Assembly: GCA_016296635.1 (NCBI GenBank)
Contig: JAEDIZ010000007.1
Span: 1 to 47,402 of the forward strand
Reading direction: 5' to 3'
From: Oscillospiraceae bacterium
GTDB lineage: Bacteria > Bacillota > Clostridia > Oscillospirales > Oscillospiraceae
Length of the DNA: 47,402 nucleotides
The number at the start of each line of letters is the position of its first letter. Within the stretch, counting starts at the first letter, position 1. Positions 1 to 8,323 of this stretch are shown here, piece by piece. Under the pieces are notes generated by a model. The model worked only from the letters and a program-made list of their open reading frames with translations. It searched no databases and was not told where the DNA came from. Position numbers and translations under genes: made by a program.

Positions 1-348
1 CCCGCCGGGTCGGCCAGTTGGAAGGTGAGTTTCATGGCAGACGGCAGTGAGATCGCCCTGTTCAACCTTGCTCATTGCGCAGCGAAGCTTCTTGATGGGA
101 TCAAAGAAGTAGTGAGACAGCATATTGGTAACGAATACGCCAATAAGCAAACTGACCAGAATCAACTCCAACAGAAGAGGCGCCTTCAAGTTCTCACCAA
201 AAATCCAATGCCATACTTCGGCAATGCCAAAGCTTACCAGGATGGACACAACCATTTCTGCAGTAACAGCAAGAATCAAACGTGCACGCAAGCTAATCAT
301 CAACTTGTCTGTTTCGGGATCTTTCCTGAGAAAACTGGGAGTTCTCAT
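1..348 (-). CDS. Sensor histidine kinase, N-terminal part (runs off left edge)
   Basis: The minus strand reads MRTPSFLRKDPETDKL followed by two membrane segments (about residues 20-42 and 56-80) and then FDPIKKLRCAMSKVEQGDL, a typical HAMP linker start. This is the membrane-anchored input half of a sensor kinase; the dimerisation and ATPase domains lie beyond the window. Its ATG overlaps the stop of the response regulator by four bases (ATGA), so the two are translationally coupled and form one two-component system. The stimulus cannot be told from this fragment. Confidence 0.85.
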   Translation of the reverse strand, partial: MRTPSFLRKDPETDKLMISLRARLILAVTAEMVVSILVSFGIAEVWHWIFGENLKAPLLLELILVSLLIGVFVTNMLSHYFFDPIKKLRCAMSKVEQGDLTAVCHETHLPTGRPGG

Positions 349-1016
349 AGCTTCACCACCTTATATCCAACACCACGCATGGTGACAATCTTAAAATCGG
401 TGTTGTTGCGGAACCGCTCGCGTAGTCTGCCGATGTGGACGTCCACCGTGTGGGTATCGCTTTCGTTGTCGTAGCCCCAAATCTCATCCATCAGCTGGTT
501 GCGGGTGAAGATTTTTCCAGGGTAGGACAACATCTTGTACAGCAGCATGAACTCCTTCTGAGGAAGCACCATAGACTCCGTATCTGTAGTGACAGTCAGA
601 GAGTCCAACTCCATGACCGTATTGCCGACCACCTGCCGCCTATCATTGATCATCTGCGCCCGCCGGAGCAGGGCTTTGACACGCAGGAGCATCTCATTGA
701 CGTTAACGGGCTTGACCATATAGTCATCCGTACCGGAGACGAAGCCCTGGTTCATATCATCAAAAGCGTCCTTAGCCGTAATCATCAGGACGGGAGTTAT
801 GTTGCCGGTATCACGCAGCTGCTGAACAAGGGTGTAACCATCCATGATGGGCATCATAATATCCGTAATGACGAGATCAAAATAGTCATTATCCATTGCA
901 TCCAGGGCTTCCTTACCGTTGCTGACACCCTTGACGGCATATCCATTCTTGGTCAATACATGGGAAAAAAGTTGACGAAGTTCTCTGTCATCCTCTGCGA
1001 TCAAAATCTTCAGCAT
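345..1016 (-). CDS. OmpR/PhoB-family response regulator
   Basis: A 223-residue regulator with an N-terminal receiver domain (acidic pair D9-D10, phosphoacceptor D52 in VITDIMMP, T80, K102) and a C-terminal winged-helix DNA-binding domain ending in TMRGVGYKV. It would be phosphorylated by the overlapping histidine kinase and then bind direct repeats. I chose the start MLKIL at 1016 because GGAGGA lies seven bases upstream; an in-frame ATG at 1031 lies inside that ribosome site and is unlikely. Three tandem hexamers with 11-base spacing lie upstream at 1159-1186 and are a candidate binding site. The regulon is unknown. Confidence 0.95.
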   Translation of the reverse strand: MLKILIAEDDRELRQLFSHVLTKNGYAVKGVSNGKEALDAMDNDYFDLVITDIMMPIMDGYTLVQQLRDTGNITPVLMITAKDAFDDMNQGFVSGTDDYMVKPVNVNEMLLRVKALLRRAQMINDRRQVVGNTVMELDSLTVTTDTESMVLPQKEFMLLYKMLSYPGKIFTRNQLMDEIWGYDNESDTHTVDVHIGRLRERFRNNTDFKIVTMRGVGYKVVKL

Positions 1017-1061
1017 AATATGATCCTCCATATTTTCTATCCTTCTTGTGCTTCTACTTTT

Positions 1062-1090
1062 AGTGTACCACAGGGAACGCAGTTTGTGTA
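1062..1090 (-). promoter_or_regulatory. Candidate promoter of the response regulator
   Basis: On the minus strand TACACA (1090-1085) and TACACT (1067-1062) are separated by 17 bases, about 45 bases upstream of the regulator start. The -10 is reasonable and the -35 weak, as is common for promoters helped by an activator. Confidence 0.45.
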
Positions 1091-1158
1091 TTGAATTATG
1101 ATATACAACTCCCCAAACTCGTTAATATCAGTTTACTTGCATAGTATATGGTGAAACT

Positions 1159-1213
1159 TTCAACCTTTTCTCAACTGAAACTCAACTATTGTTGATGTTG
1201 AGTTAAAGTTGCG
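1159..1213. promoter_or_regulatory. Phased hexamer repeats, candidate response-regulator binding site
   Basis: TTCAAC (1159), CTCAAC (1170) and CTCAAC (1181) lie exactly 11 bases apart on the plus strand. The complementary form appears as GTTGAG (1197) and GTTGCG (1208), again 11 bases apart. Phased direct repeats of about one helical turn are what OmpR/PhoB-family dimers bind. The site lies upstream of the regulator gene, which suggests autoregulation or control of a transcript leaving rightward. Confidence 0.45.
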
Positions 1214-1351
1214 TTGAACGGAACGGAATGCGATATGGACATAAAATGCGTTAGTCTTTATTCACAAGAAAAAACTAATATCCATACATAGGTGTTAAAT
1301 AAAGAAACAGGATTTGCTTTGTTCCTTTTGCCGTTATCATTCCACAGCATC

Positions 1352-1379
1352 TTGATTTTTGCTCGTTTTTGCGTATAAT
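1352..1379 (+). promoter_or_regulatory. Sigma-A promoter of a gene-less transcript
   Basis: TTGATT (1352-1357) and a perfect TATAAT (1374-1379) are separated by 16 bases. No convincing open reading frame follows before the terminator at 1591. Confidence 0.5.
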
Positions 1380-1385
1380 AATTAT

Positions 1386-1627
1386 ATCAAGGTAATAACC
1401 ACCCGGAACAATTACCTCGATCTGCTCCCAATCATTTATCACCACTGATAAGATTTTGATAAACATCCATCGTACAGCTATAATAATATGGGTAATCAAA
1501 ATAATCAGAATAGCAGGTGCAATATCTTCTAAACAAAATTGTTTAAGATACAGACATCTGCAACGAGTGGGAATAAACCGCAATAATTACGAGCTATCTG
1601 GTTTTTGAAATCAGATAGCTCTTTTTT
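1386..1627 (+). ncRNA. Candidate small RNA between promoter and terminator
   Basis: The stretch from the predicted start of the 1352-1379 promoter to the terminator at 1591-1627 would give a transcript of about 240 bases. In it I see only a 14-codon frame without a ribosome site. It could be a regulatory RNA, or the remains of a decayed gene that kept its ends. The surrounding 1017-1838 is otherwise AT-rich and shows no credible gene on either strand; the longer minus-strand frames there lack ribosome sites. Confidence 0.3.
1591..1627 (+). terminator. Rho-independent terminator
   Basis: GAGCTATCTG pairs perfectly with CAGATAGCTC across an 11-base loop and is followed by TTTTTT on the plus strand. 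There is no T-run on the other side, so it acts on rightward transcription. Confidence 0.85.
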
Positions 1628-1838
1628 ATTACTTGGTTTGTATATCAACATGAAAAGCGAATCAAATTATTATATCCTACACATAGCGATATCACCACGG
1701 CGATAGGAAAATGATGGCAGAAATCAAGCTGGCCTATGAAAACAGACCGATCAGTTTCCATGTACATCATATTCCCTAAGCAAAGCTGTTCAGGTGCTGT
1801 CTTCCACTTGCAAACCCGATTAAGTATGTGATGTTGAT

Positions 1839-3300
1839 ATGAAGTTATTTTTGAAAAAACATGCGTTATTAAGTTTAGCTCTGGCAAATCTTCTGATTTT
1901 GGATTGTTCGGGACAATTTCTGTCGTACAAAGTCAGAAGTATTATTATCGGATCCATGAACCGGCAGAGCAGCTCAGCAATATTTCCCTTGAGTCCGAAG
2001 GCGACAGAATTGTTGAACTATCCGGCATTAAAACCAATGCCGATGAAACAGTTCTGACGCTGAAATCCGTGCAGCCGGGATCAGGCCTAATTCATGTTAA
2101 ATACTCAGTTACCGGCGATACAGATACAAATGTTATCACCGAAACAGCCTATGTAACCGTATTAAAAGCAGGCCTTATTTTTGTACGCGGACAAATCTTT
2201 AACTACGCCGGCTTCAACGCAACCTATTGGGGTGTTACAGCAATCTTCGGCTTGGCGGCATTTTTCTTCATCTGGTTACGAAAGGAATATCAAAAAGACG
2301 CCTATTATTCCTTCCGCTCCATTGCATGCTGCGCTTCCATCCTGCTGTTTTCGATTCTGTTATTCATTTATCTGGCATCAGGTCTTTCCGTGTTGTTCCT
2401 CCCATATGTGCAGAAGACTAAGCTTTTGATCGCTATCACAAGCAATTTGATGACAGCTTATTCCCTATTAACAATACCATTCATGGCTGTATTCGCGATA
2501 GCTCTGGCAATCAGCAATATCAAGCTGATCCATCATGAAGGAAGATGTTTCACAAATATGCTCGGTATCGGTATTGCTGTCGTTTTGGCTGTCGGTACGG
2601 CAGTAAACCTCATACTTTTTATCAAAGTTTACGCAACTCACACGGTGGTAATCCCCATTATACAGCGCAGGCTTTGCAATCTTTCAGGCTCTTTTGACAG
2701 GATCGATCATTACGTGCCTGCAGGCAGCTTATCGGAAAATCCCTTATGATAAGGATTACATCATCATTCTCGGTTGTGCGATCCGCAAGGACGGCACCCT
2801 GTACCCGCTTATTCAGGGACGCGTAGAACAAGCCATTGACTTCTGGAAGAAGCAATATCAGTCAACCGGGAAGAAAGCCGTCTTTGTGCCCTCCGGCGGT
2901 CAGGGCGACGATGAAATCATCGCCGAAGCCAAAGCAATGGAACGATATCTTCTGGAGAAAGGGATTCCGCAGGAACTCATTTTGGCAGAAGACAAATCAA
3001 CAACCACACGTGAAAACATGAAGTTCTCCAAGGAACTCATCGATGCCCATACAAAAAAACGCTTTCATCGCATACGCCACTACAAACTATCATGTATTCC
3101 GTAGCGGCTTGCTCGCTCAAGAGGTAGGCGTAAAGGCCGATGGCATCGGCGCGCGAACAAGATGGTATTTCTGGCCAAACGCGATAATTCGTGAAGTCGT
3201 CGGCATATTTGCAAGACAATCCAAGAGCCAGTGGCTGTTTATCATTGGTTTGATTCTGCTTGCTGGTTTGGCCGGATATGGCTATACGCTGATCTATTAG
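1839..3300 (+). pseudogene. YdcF/ElyC-like (DUF218) membrane protein, broken by three frameshifts
   Basis: Four pieces in changing frames make up one protein: a signal-like start MKLFLKKHALLSLALANLLIL (1839); an extracytoplasmic stretch and several membrane segments (about 1900-2645); the DUF218 core YIIILGCAIRKDGTLYPLI...VPSGGQ...TTTRENMKFS (about 2652-3052); and the family's end ATTNYHVFRSG...ARTRWYFWPN with a last membrane helix (about 3055-3300). The third shift is at an A7 run (3053-3059), where one A fewer restores TKNAFIAYATTNYHVF. The first shift lies near 1895-1930 and the second near 2640-2700. Family members act in envelope metabolism. Three separate shifts make one sequencing error an unlikely explanation, though errors in homopolymers cannot be excluded. 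Confidence 0.85.
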
Positions 3301-3490
3301 TTTTCATGAAAAAAAGGTCGAAAGATAGATAGATTTCTGGGGCTCAACAGACCGGAAGGCATCACATACGCAAGCCAAAAGATGCCATTCGCAGGGAGCT
3401 GGATTATTCTGCTTTCACATCCGAGAACATTTTGAGAACAGAAATCTGTACATTCCAAGCGCTGTGATAGCACCATTATTCAAAGGAAAA

Positions 3491-3529
3491 GAGCTAACTG
3501 ATTTTGATTAAGTCAGTCAGCTCTTTTTT
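3491..3529 (+). terminator. Rho-independent terminator
   Basis: GAGCTAACTGA pairs with TCAGTCAGCTC (one mismatch) and is followed by TTTTTT. It closes the decayed YdcF region. The stretch 3301-3490 before it holds no gene I can recognise. Confidence 0.8.
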
Positions 3530-3641
3530 ATACTTCTGTTTCTCCTTTGAACGCATCCACCATGCACGCCAAAATCTTTCTGTCATACTTTATTCTGCTC
3601 GTGCATATCATAATCAGAAAACACTTTCTGGAGGGATCTGA

Positions 3642-3734
3642 ATGGATACATTGCATCACAGCGTTTCAAGTGAAACCGGTGACGTGGACGATCTGATTTT
3701 TGCTGACAGCGATAGTCAGGACAGTCAAAGATAA
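3642..3734 (+). CDS. Candidate 30-residue acidic small protein
   Basis: GGAGGG sits seven bases before an ATG that opens 30 codons starting MDTLHHSVSSETGDVDDL and ending in a serine/aspartate-rich tail. A strong terminator begins nine bases after the stop. Ribosome site, short frame and terminator together look like a deliberate small gene, but I recognise no family, and it could be a remnant. Confidence 0.35.
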   Translation: MDTLHHSVSSETGDVDDLIFADSDSQDSQR

Positions 3735-3742
3735 CGAAAATC

Positions 3743-3772
3743 GGCGCATCGGAGATTCGATGCGCCTTTTCC
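3743..3772 (+). terminator. Rho-independent terminator
   Basis: GGCGCATCG pairs perfectly with CGATGCGCC over a six-base loop and is followed by TTTT. It isolates prfB from upstream transcription. Confidence 0.8.
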
Positions 3773-3774
3773 TC

Positions 3775-3803
3775 TTTACAGAATGGCGTTTTTCTTGTAT
3801 AAT
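3775..3803 (+). promoter_or_regulatory. prfB promoter
   Basis: TTTACA (3775-3780), a 17-base spacer and a perfect TATAAT (3798-3803) lie 34 bases before the prfB start and directly after the preceding terminator. Confidence 0.8.
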
Positions 3804-3837
3804 ATGGCAGATAAATTTTGGAAGCGTGGTAAAAACA

Positions 3838-4971
3838 ATGGCAATGATCGAATTTGACGAATATAAAGTGAAGCTTACAAACATCCGTCCGAAGCTGGGC
3901 GAGCTTGCCAATTCTCTCGGCATCGAAAGCTGCAACGAAGAACTGGAAAGACTCCATGCACAGATCGAATCTGACGGATTCTGGGATAACCAGGAGGTTT
4001 CTCAAAAGATCATGAAGCAGGCCCGGCTGATGGAAACCAAGGTGGAGCACTACAACAAAATGTGCAGCCATTGGGACGATCTGATGACGATCTGCGAAAT
4101 GGCAATCGAGGAAAACGATGACTCCATGCTGCAGGAGCTGACAGACGGCTATGCCCAGCTGGAGCAGCAGATGGAAGCCGCAAGACTGGAAACACTTCTT
4201 TCCGGCGAATACGACAACAACAACGCCATCGTATCCTTCCAGGCAGGTGCCGGCGGCACGGAAGCGCAGGACTGGGCTTCCATGCTCTACCGCATGTATA
4301 CGCATTGGGTCGAGTCCCATGACCTGACTTACAAAATTCTGGACTACCTTGACGGCGATGAAGCCGGCATCAAGTCCGCCTCCATCCTTGTGGAAGGCCC
4401 GAACGCTTACGGCCTTCTGAAGAGTGAAAACGGCGTCCATCGCCTTGTTCGCGTTTCTCCCTTTGATGCAAACGCCAGACGGCAGACCTCCTTTGCTGCT
4501 GTGGAAGTCATTCCCGAAATCACCGACGACAGTAAGGATGTGGAGATCCGTCCCGAGGACATCGAGATGCAGGTCTACCGCTCCTCCGGCGCAGGCGGTC
4601 AGCATATCAACAAGACCTCGTCTGCTGTCCGTCTGATCCACAAGCCCACCGGCATCGTTGTTTCCTGCCAGACCCAGCGCGACCAGTTCCAGAACCGTGA
4701 AACCTGTATGCGGATGCTGCGCTCCAAGCTGATTGAAATCAAGGAACGCGAACATCTCGACAAGATTTCTGACATCAAGGGCGCGCAGCTCAAGATCGAA
4801 TGGGGCAGCCAGATCCGCAACTATGTCTTTATGCCCTATACGCTGGCCAAGGATACCCGCACCGGTTATGAAATGACGAACATCAATGCAGTCATGGACG
4901 GCGATCTGGACGGCTTCATCAATGCTTATCTGACTTGCGCCGCTACCGGAACCTGGGTCACAAAATCCTGA
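3838..4971 (+). CDS. prfB: Peptide chain release factor 2
   Basis: A 377-residue class I release factor that recognises UAA and UGA in the ribosomal A site and triggers peptidyl-tRNA hydrolysis. The anticodon-like tripeptide SPF (residues 207-209), specific to RF2, and the catalytic GGQ (253-255) in SGAGGQHINKT are both present. The N-terminal domain is helical. The reading frame is continuous from MAMIEFDEYKVKL. The in-frame UGA and +1 programmed frameshift that autoregulate prfB in many bacteria are absent, so translation here is not controlled that way. It has its own promoter. Confidence 0.97.
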   Translation: MAMIEFDEYKVKLTNIRPKLGELANSLGIESCNEELERLHAQIESDGFWDNQEVSQKIMKQARLMETKVEHYNKMCSHWDDLMTICEMAIEENDDSMLQELTDGYAQLEQQMEAARLETLLSGEYDNNNAIVSFQAGAGGTEAQDWASMLYRMYTHWVESHDLTYKILDYLDGDEAGIKSASILVEGPNAYGLLKSENGVHRLVRVSPFDANARRQTSFAAVEVIPEITDDSKDVEIRPEDIEMQVYRSSGAGGQHINKTSSAVRLIHKPTGIVVSCQTQRDQFQNRETCMRMLRSKLIEIKEREHLDKISDIKGAQLKIEWGSQIRNYVFMPYTLAKDTRTGYEMTNINAVMDGDLDGFINAYLTCAATGTWVTKS

Positions 4972-4999
4972 TTTTTTCCAATCATTTCGGAAAAAGCTC

Positions 5000-5028
5000 T
5001 TGCATTGCATAGCAAATTATGTTAAAAT
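5000..5028 (+). promoter_or_regulatory. secG promoter
   Basis: TTGCAT (5000-5005), a 17-base spacer and TAAAAT (5023-5028). A short palindrome TCGCTATGTAGCGA follows at 5034-5047 in the leader. Confidence 0.65.
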
Positions 5029-5106
5029 ATCCATCGCTATGTAGCGAAATATGTACTATCTCGGCGGCCGTCTGCCGATAAGGGCGGCATTTGATTTGGA
5101 GGAATT

Positions 5107-5343
5107 ATGACTGCTCTGCATATCATTCTGACGGTTGTCCAGTGCATCCTGGCTGTGGGTCTTGTTGTAATCGTTACCCTGCAGTCCGGCAAGTCCGCAG
5201 GTCTGTCCGGTGCAATTTCCGGCAACAGCGAATCCTATTTCGGCAAAGGCAAGAGCAAGACGCTGGATAAGGTTCTTGCACAGGCTACCAAGTGGGTCGC
5301 AGCTGCTTTCATTCTGCTGACGCTCGTTCTCAATCTGTTTTGA
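5107..5343 (+). CDS. secG: Preprotein translocase subunit SecG
   Basis: A 78-residue protein with two membrane helices (about residues 4-22 and 58-77) joined by the conserved cytoplasmic loop LQSGKSAGLSGAISG. It is the small accessory subunit of the SecYEG channel in the cytoplasmic membrane. GGAGG lies just upstream of the ATG. It has a single-gene layout with its own promoter and a strong terminator. Confidence 0.96.
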   Translation: MTALHIILTVVQCILAVGLVVIVTLQSGKSAGLSGAISGNSESYFGKGKSKTLDKVLAQATKWVAAAFILLTLVLNLF

Positions 5344-5354
5344 TAAAGCACTTT

Positions 5355-5386
5355 GCCTGCCTCATTTTATGAGGCAGGCTTTTTTT
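5355..5386. terminator. secG terminator, shared with the spoIID 3' end
   Basis: GCCTGCCTCA pairs with TGAGGCAGGC across a five-base loop and is followed by T7 on the plus strand. The convergent spoIID stop codon (5367-5369) lies inside the hairpin. Confidence 0.9.
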
Positions 5387-6377
5387 CTATCTTTACGCCC
5401 TGATAGTAGTATAGAAGAATCGACCGATAATCAAAGCCCTGCTCTGCCATGTTTTCGGCACCGTACTGACTCATACCGACCCGATGACCGAATCCGTGTA
5501 CATCAAAAGTAATGCCGTCCTCTGCAACGGAAACCGAAAAGTTTGTGGAATTCAAGCCAAACATTTTTCTAAGTTCAGTTCCGCGAAACGCAGCTCCTCC
5601 GATTCGCATCGTATCCACGCCGCCTCCGGATGTATAGGTTACTTCTTCGATCCAGCTCTCCGGTTTCCCGGTCAGCGAAACTCCTTTTCCGGACGATAGG
5701 ATCGTATCTCTGAACTGCATTGAATCGATCCTCACGACAGATGAAAACCTTGGTGCATCCTCCTCGCCGGGGCTTCGCACCGACTGAAGGTACGGCACAT
5801 CTCCTCCCCAGACCGATACCGCCGCTTCTGTACGGCCGCCTGAGCAGGAAAAATAGGTTGCGTCAATCAGATCTCCGTTATAGCACAGGACTTCATCCGT
5901 TGTTGCGCAGACCGACTCTGATGCTTTTTGCCACACAGCATCATATCGCTCTGCATACTTTTCCCGAAGCGCATTCTCCCCTATCCACGCCTGACAGCAT
6001 CCCGGGTCCGAGCAGACATCCGCATTCTCATGCTTTTTACTCTGCATCTGCTTTCTTGCAAAGGTCCTTGCCGCGACCGCCTGCGCCTTCAGGGCCTCCG
6101 GTTCAAAATCCGGCGGCATCTCACAAAGAACGACCGCTGTCAGATAAGCCTGCTCCGGGTACTCATACACCACGCCCTCATGCAGAAGCCGCACAGTTTT
6201 CTCCGGCTGCACCTGCTGCTCTGTGTTTTCCGAATTGCTGCCGCCCGGCTCAGGATCTTCGATGATAAGCTCCAACGCCGGTATTTCACGCGTTGCCTGC
6301 CCGCCATTTCGATTTACTGACGGTATGATAACAATCGCCAGTACCGCCGCCAGCGCCCAAATCATACATTGCTTCAT
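5367..6377 (-). CDS. spoIID: Stage II sporulation protein D, peptidoglycan lytic transglycosylase
   Basis: A 336-residue SpoIID/LytB-family protein with an N-terminal membrane anchor (about residues 3-18). The family core starts at YLTAVVLCEMP and includes LKAQAVAARTFA, SCSGGRTE and the C-terminal GFGHRVGMSQYGAENMA block. In Bacilli and Clostridia SpoIID cleaves glycan strands with SpoIIP and SpoIIM to drive engulfment of the forespore. I took MKQCMIW as start because AAGGGGAG lies six bases upstream. A sigma-E-like promoter precedes it. Its end overlaps the secG terminator. Two cysteines in CSDPGCCQAW are typical of clostridial members. Confidence 0.93.
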   Translation of the reverse strand: MKQCMIWALAAVLAIVIIPSVNRNGGQATREIPALELIIEDPEPGGSNSENTEQQVQPEKTVRLLHEGVVYEYPEQAYLTAVVLCEMPPDFEPEALKAQAVAARTFARKQMQSKKHENADVCSDPGCCQAWIGENALREKYAERYDAVWQKASESVCATTDEVLCYNGDLIDATYFSCSGGRTEAAVSVWGGDVPYLQSVRSPGEEDAPRFSSVVRIDSMQFRDTILSSGKGVSLTGKPESWIEEVTYTSGGGVDTMRIGGAAFRGTELRKMFGLNSTNFSVSVAEDGITFDVHGFGHRVGMSQYGAENMAEQGFDYRSILLYYYQGVKIEKKPAS

Positions 6378-6405
6378 TTTTCGCTCCCCTTCCGTACTCT
6401 GCTCC

Positions 6406-6434
6406 ATCCTATGAAGCAGAACCCGGGATTATTC
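6406..6434 (-). promoter_or_regulatory. Candidate sigma-E promoter of spoIID
   Basis: On the minus strand GAATAAT (6434-6428) and CATAGGAT (6413-6406) are 14 bases apart, close to the sigma-E pattern KMATATT-N14-CATACAHT. spoIID is a sigma-E gene in Bacillus subtilis, which supports the reading. Confidence 0.55.
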
Positions 6435-6455
6435 AGATTGACATAATATCGAATC

Positions 6456-6484
6456 TTGACACTTTTTCCCGCAGGAAGTATAAT
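6456..6484 (+). promoter_or_regulatory. Sigma-A promoter of the LRR protein gene
   Basis: Consensus TTGACA (6456-6461) and TATAAT (6479-6484) with a 17-base spacer, 41 bases before the start. Confidence 0.9.
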
Positions 6485-6525
6485 ACTCTGAGTGATTGAC
6501 ACTTTGATATGATAGGAGTATCTCC

Positions 6526-8220
6526 ATGAAACACGCGCTGAAAGTACTCATTCCGCTGATTCTGATCATCGCTCTGCTTGCCGCCGCATGCTGGTTTTTC
6601 ATCTATCAGCGCCCGGATCTCACCATGAGCGTCTTTGCCTACTGGGGTGACCGGTTCTACGATGCCGGCAGATATGAACGTGCAGAGTTCTTTTATTCAA
6701 CCGCATCGAAGCTGATGCCTGATAATGAAGTCCTGCCGATACAGCTTGCAGACAGTTATGTAAAAGACGGGAACTTCACGAAAGCCGAATATACGCTTGT
6801 CAGCGCCATTACTCGCAACCCGAATTCCGTTCATCTGTACGCAGCGCTTTCCGGTGTCTATGTCCAGCAGGATAAGCTTCTCGATGCAGAGCAAATGCTT
6901 GACCGTATCACAAACAGTGGAGTCAAGGCTGCAATCGATTCGCTTCGTCCTTCAACACCGGTCATCAGTCCCGAAAGCGGCTACTACAGCGAGTATATCG
7001 ATGTGACTGTATCCACTGCCTCCGGCGTTATTTACAGCGCCATGAATACGGATTATCCGTCATTGGAAACCGACATCTATACCGCTCCCATCACGCTTGA
7101 CGGCGGTGAAACAAAGATTGTTGCCATCTCCGTGGCCGAAAACGGACTTGTCAGCGATGCCGCATATGCTGGGTATACAGTCGGAAGCGTTGTTGAACCG
7201 GTAACTGTGCAGGATCGTGCTCTCGATGCATATGTGCGTGGACTGCTTGAAAAAACCGCTGCAGAAGAACTGATGTCGGATGAGCTTTGGGAGATTACGG
7301 AAATCGACCTTCCGGAGGATGTCAAGGATCTGTCTGATCTCAGAATGTTTGACGGTTTACTTTCTCTGACCATCCACAACTCCAACAATTTGGATCTTTC
7401 CATTCTGTCGGAGCTGACTACGCTGAAGACGCTGGTTCTTTCCGGCTGCACCATTTCCCCTGCCGTCATGGAATGCATCTGTACATTGCCGGATCTGGAG
7501 CATTTGGAGCTTGCCGGTTGTGCCGTCAGTAACATTAACCCGATGGTCGGCCTGATGAAGCTGCAATATCTTGATCTGACCAACAATTCCGTTTCTGATC
7601 TGACTGCACTCTCCGCGCTGGCAGAATTGAAGGATCTGTATCTGACAAACAATCCCGTAAAGTCCATTACATATCTCAATAACTGTCTTAAGCTGGAACG
7701 GCTGCATATTGAAAACTGCGGCGTTTCCAAGCTCAGCAGCATCGCCGGCAATCCTTCCATTCAGGAACTCTATTGCAGCGGCAACGAAATCGATGACATT
7801 TCCGTGCTTTCAGATTGCAGCGCGCTCAGCGTGATTGATATCACGGACAACAATGTAGAAGATATCTCTGTTTTGGCAGACCTGCCTGAATTGACTGTTT
7901 TCATTGCCGACCGTAACCGAATCACCGCAATTCCGGATTTTGACGAACAAACCTCCAAGCTTTGGAAGTTCTTTGTCAATGACAACAAAATTGATAGTCT
8001 GGAAGGGCTTCGCGATCTGACGTGGCTCAATTACATCCATATCGATTATAATAAAGTGACAGACCTTTCCTGCGTGAAAGACTGCTCCACGCTGATGCAG
8101 ATCGATGCATGGGATAATCCCATTGATCTTGAGCAGCTTCCCGAGATTGAGGCAATCGGTATCCGCGTCATCTATAATCCGAATTATGTACCGCAGGAAG
8201 AGCCCGAAATCGAATCGTAA
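6526..8220 (+). CDS. Membrane-anchored TPR, chitobiase-like and leucine-rich-repeat protein
   Basis: A 564-residue protein. Residues 1-25 form a membrane anchor or uncleaved signal with lysines before it, so the rest is probably outside the cell. About residues 38-145 form TPR helices (YDAGRYERAEFFYSTAS, DGNFTKAEYTLVSAI). About 148-222 resemble the chitobiase/hexosaminidase C-terminal module (PESGYYSEYIDVTVST...GVIYSAMNTD...YTAPITL). About 265-550 hold ten or so 22-residue leucine-rich repeats of internalin type (LQYLDLTNNSVSDLTALSAL). The likely role is protein-protein contact at the cell surface; the partner is unknown. It has a consensus promoter and its own terminator. Confidence 0.85.
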   Translation: MKHALKVLIPLILIIALLAAACWFFIYQRPDLTMSVFAYWGDRFYDAGRYERAEFFYSTASKLMPDNEVLPIQLADSYVKDGNFTKAEYTLVSAITRNPNSVHLYAALSGVYVQQDKLLDAEQMLDRITNSGVKAAIDSLRPSTPVISPESGYYSEYIDVTVSTASGVIYSAMNTDYPSLETDIYTAPITLDGGETKIVAISVAENGLVSDAAYAGYTVGSVVEPVTVQDRALDAYVRGLLEKTAAEELMSDELWEITEIDLPEDVKDLSDLRMFDGLLSLTIHNSNNLDLSILSELTTLKTLVLSGCTISPAVMECICTLPDLEHLELAGCAVSNINPMVGLMKLQYLDLTNNSVSDLTALSALAELKDLYLTNNPVKSITYLNNCLKLERLHIENCGVSKLSSIAGNPSIQELYCSGNEIDDISVLSDCSALSVIDITDNNVEDISVLADLPELTVFIADRNRITAIPDFDEQTSKLWKFFVNDNKIDSLEGLRDLTWLNYIHIDYNKVTDLSCVKDCSTLMQIDAWDNPIDLEQLPEIEAIGIRVIYNPNYVPQEEPEIES

Positions 8221-8234
8221 CAATTCAAATTGAA

Positions 8235-8263
8235 AGAGCAGTCCCGTTGGGACTGCTCTTTTC
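8235..8263 (+). terminator. Rho-independent terminator of the LRR gene
   Basis: AGAGCAGTCCC pairs perfectly with GGGACTGCTCT over a three-base loop, followed by TTTT. Confidence 0.9.
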
Positions 8264-8323
8264 GTTTCATCTATCTACCCGGATTATCTTTGCGCTTTCA
8301 AATTCCTTCTGTTGGAAGATGCG

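Noticed and set aside
1275..1887. Two minus-strand frames of 102 and 80 residues in the AT-rich gap
   Set aside because: No ribosome site and no recognisable protein pattern; the opposite strand carries a promoter-terminator pair instead.
3583..5010. Long minus-strand frame opposite prfB
   Set aside because: It is the mirror of the prfB frame, with unnatural composition and no ribosome site.
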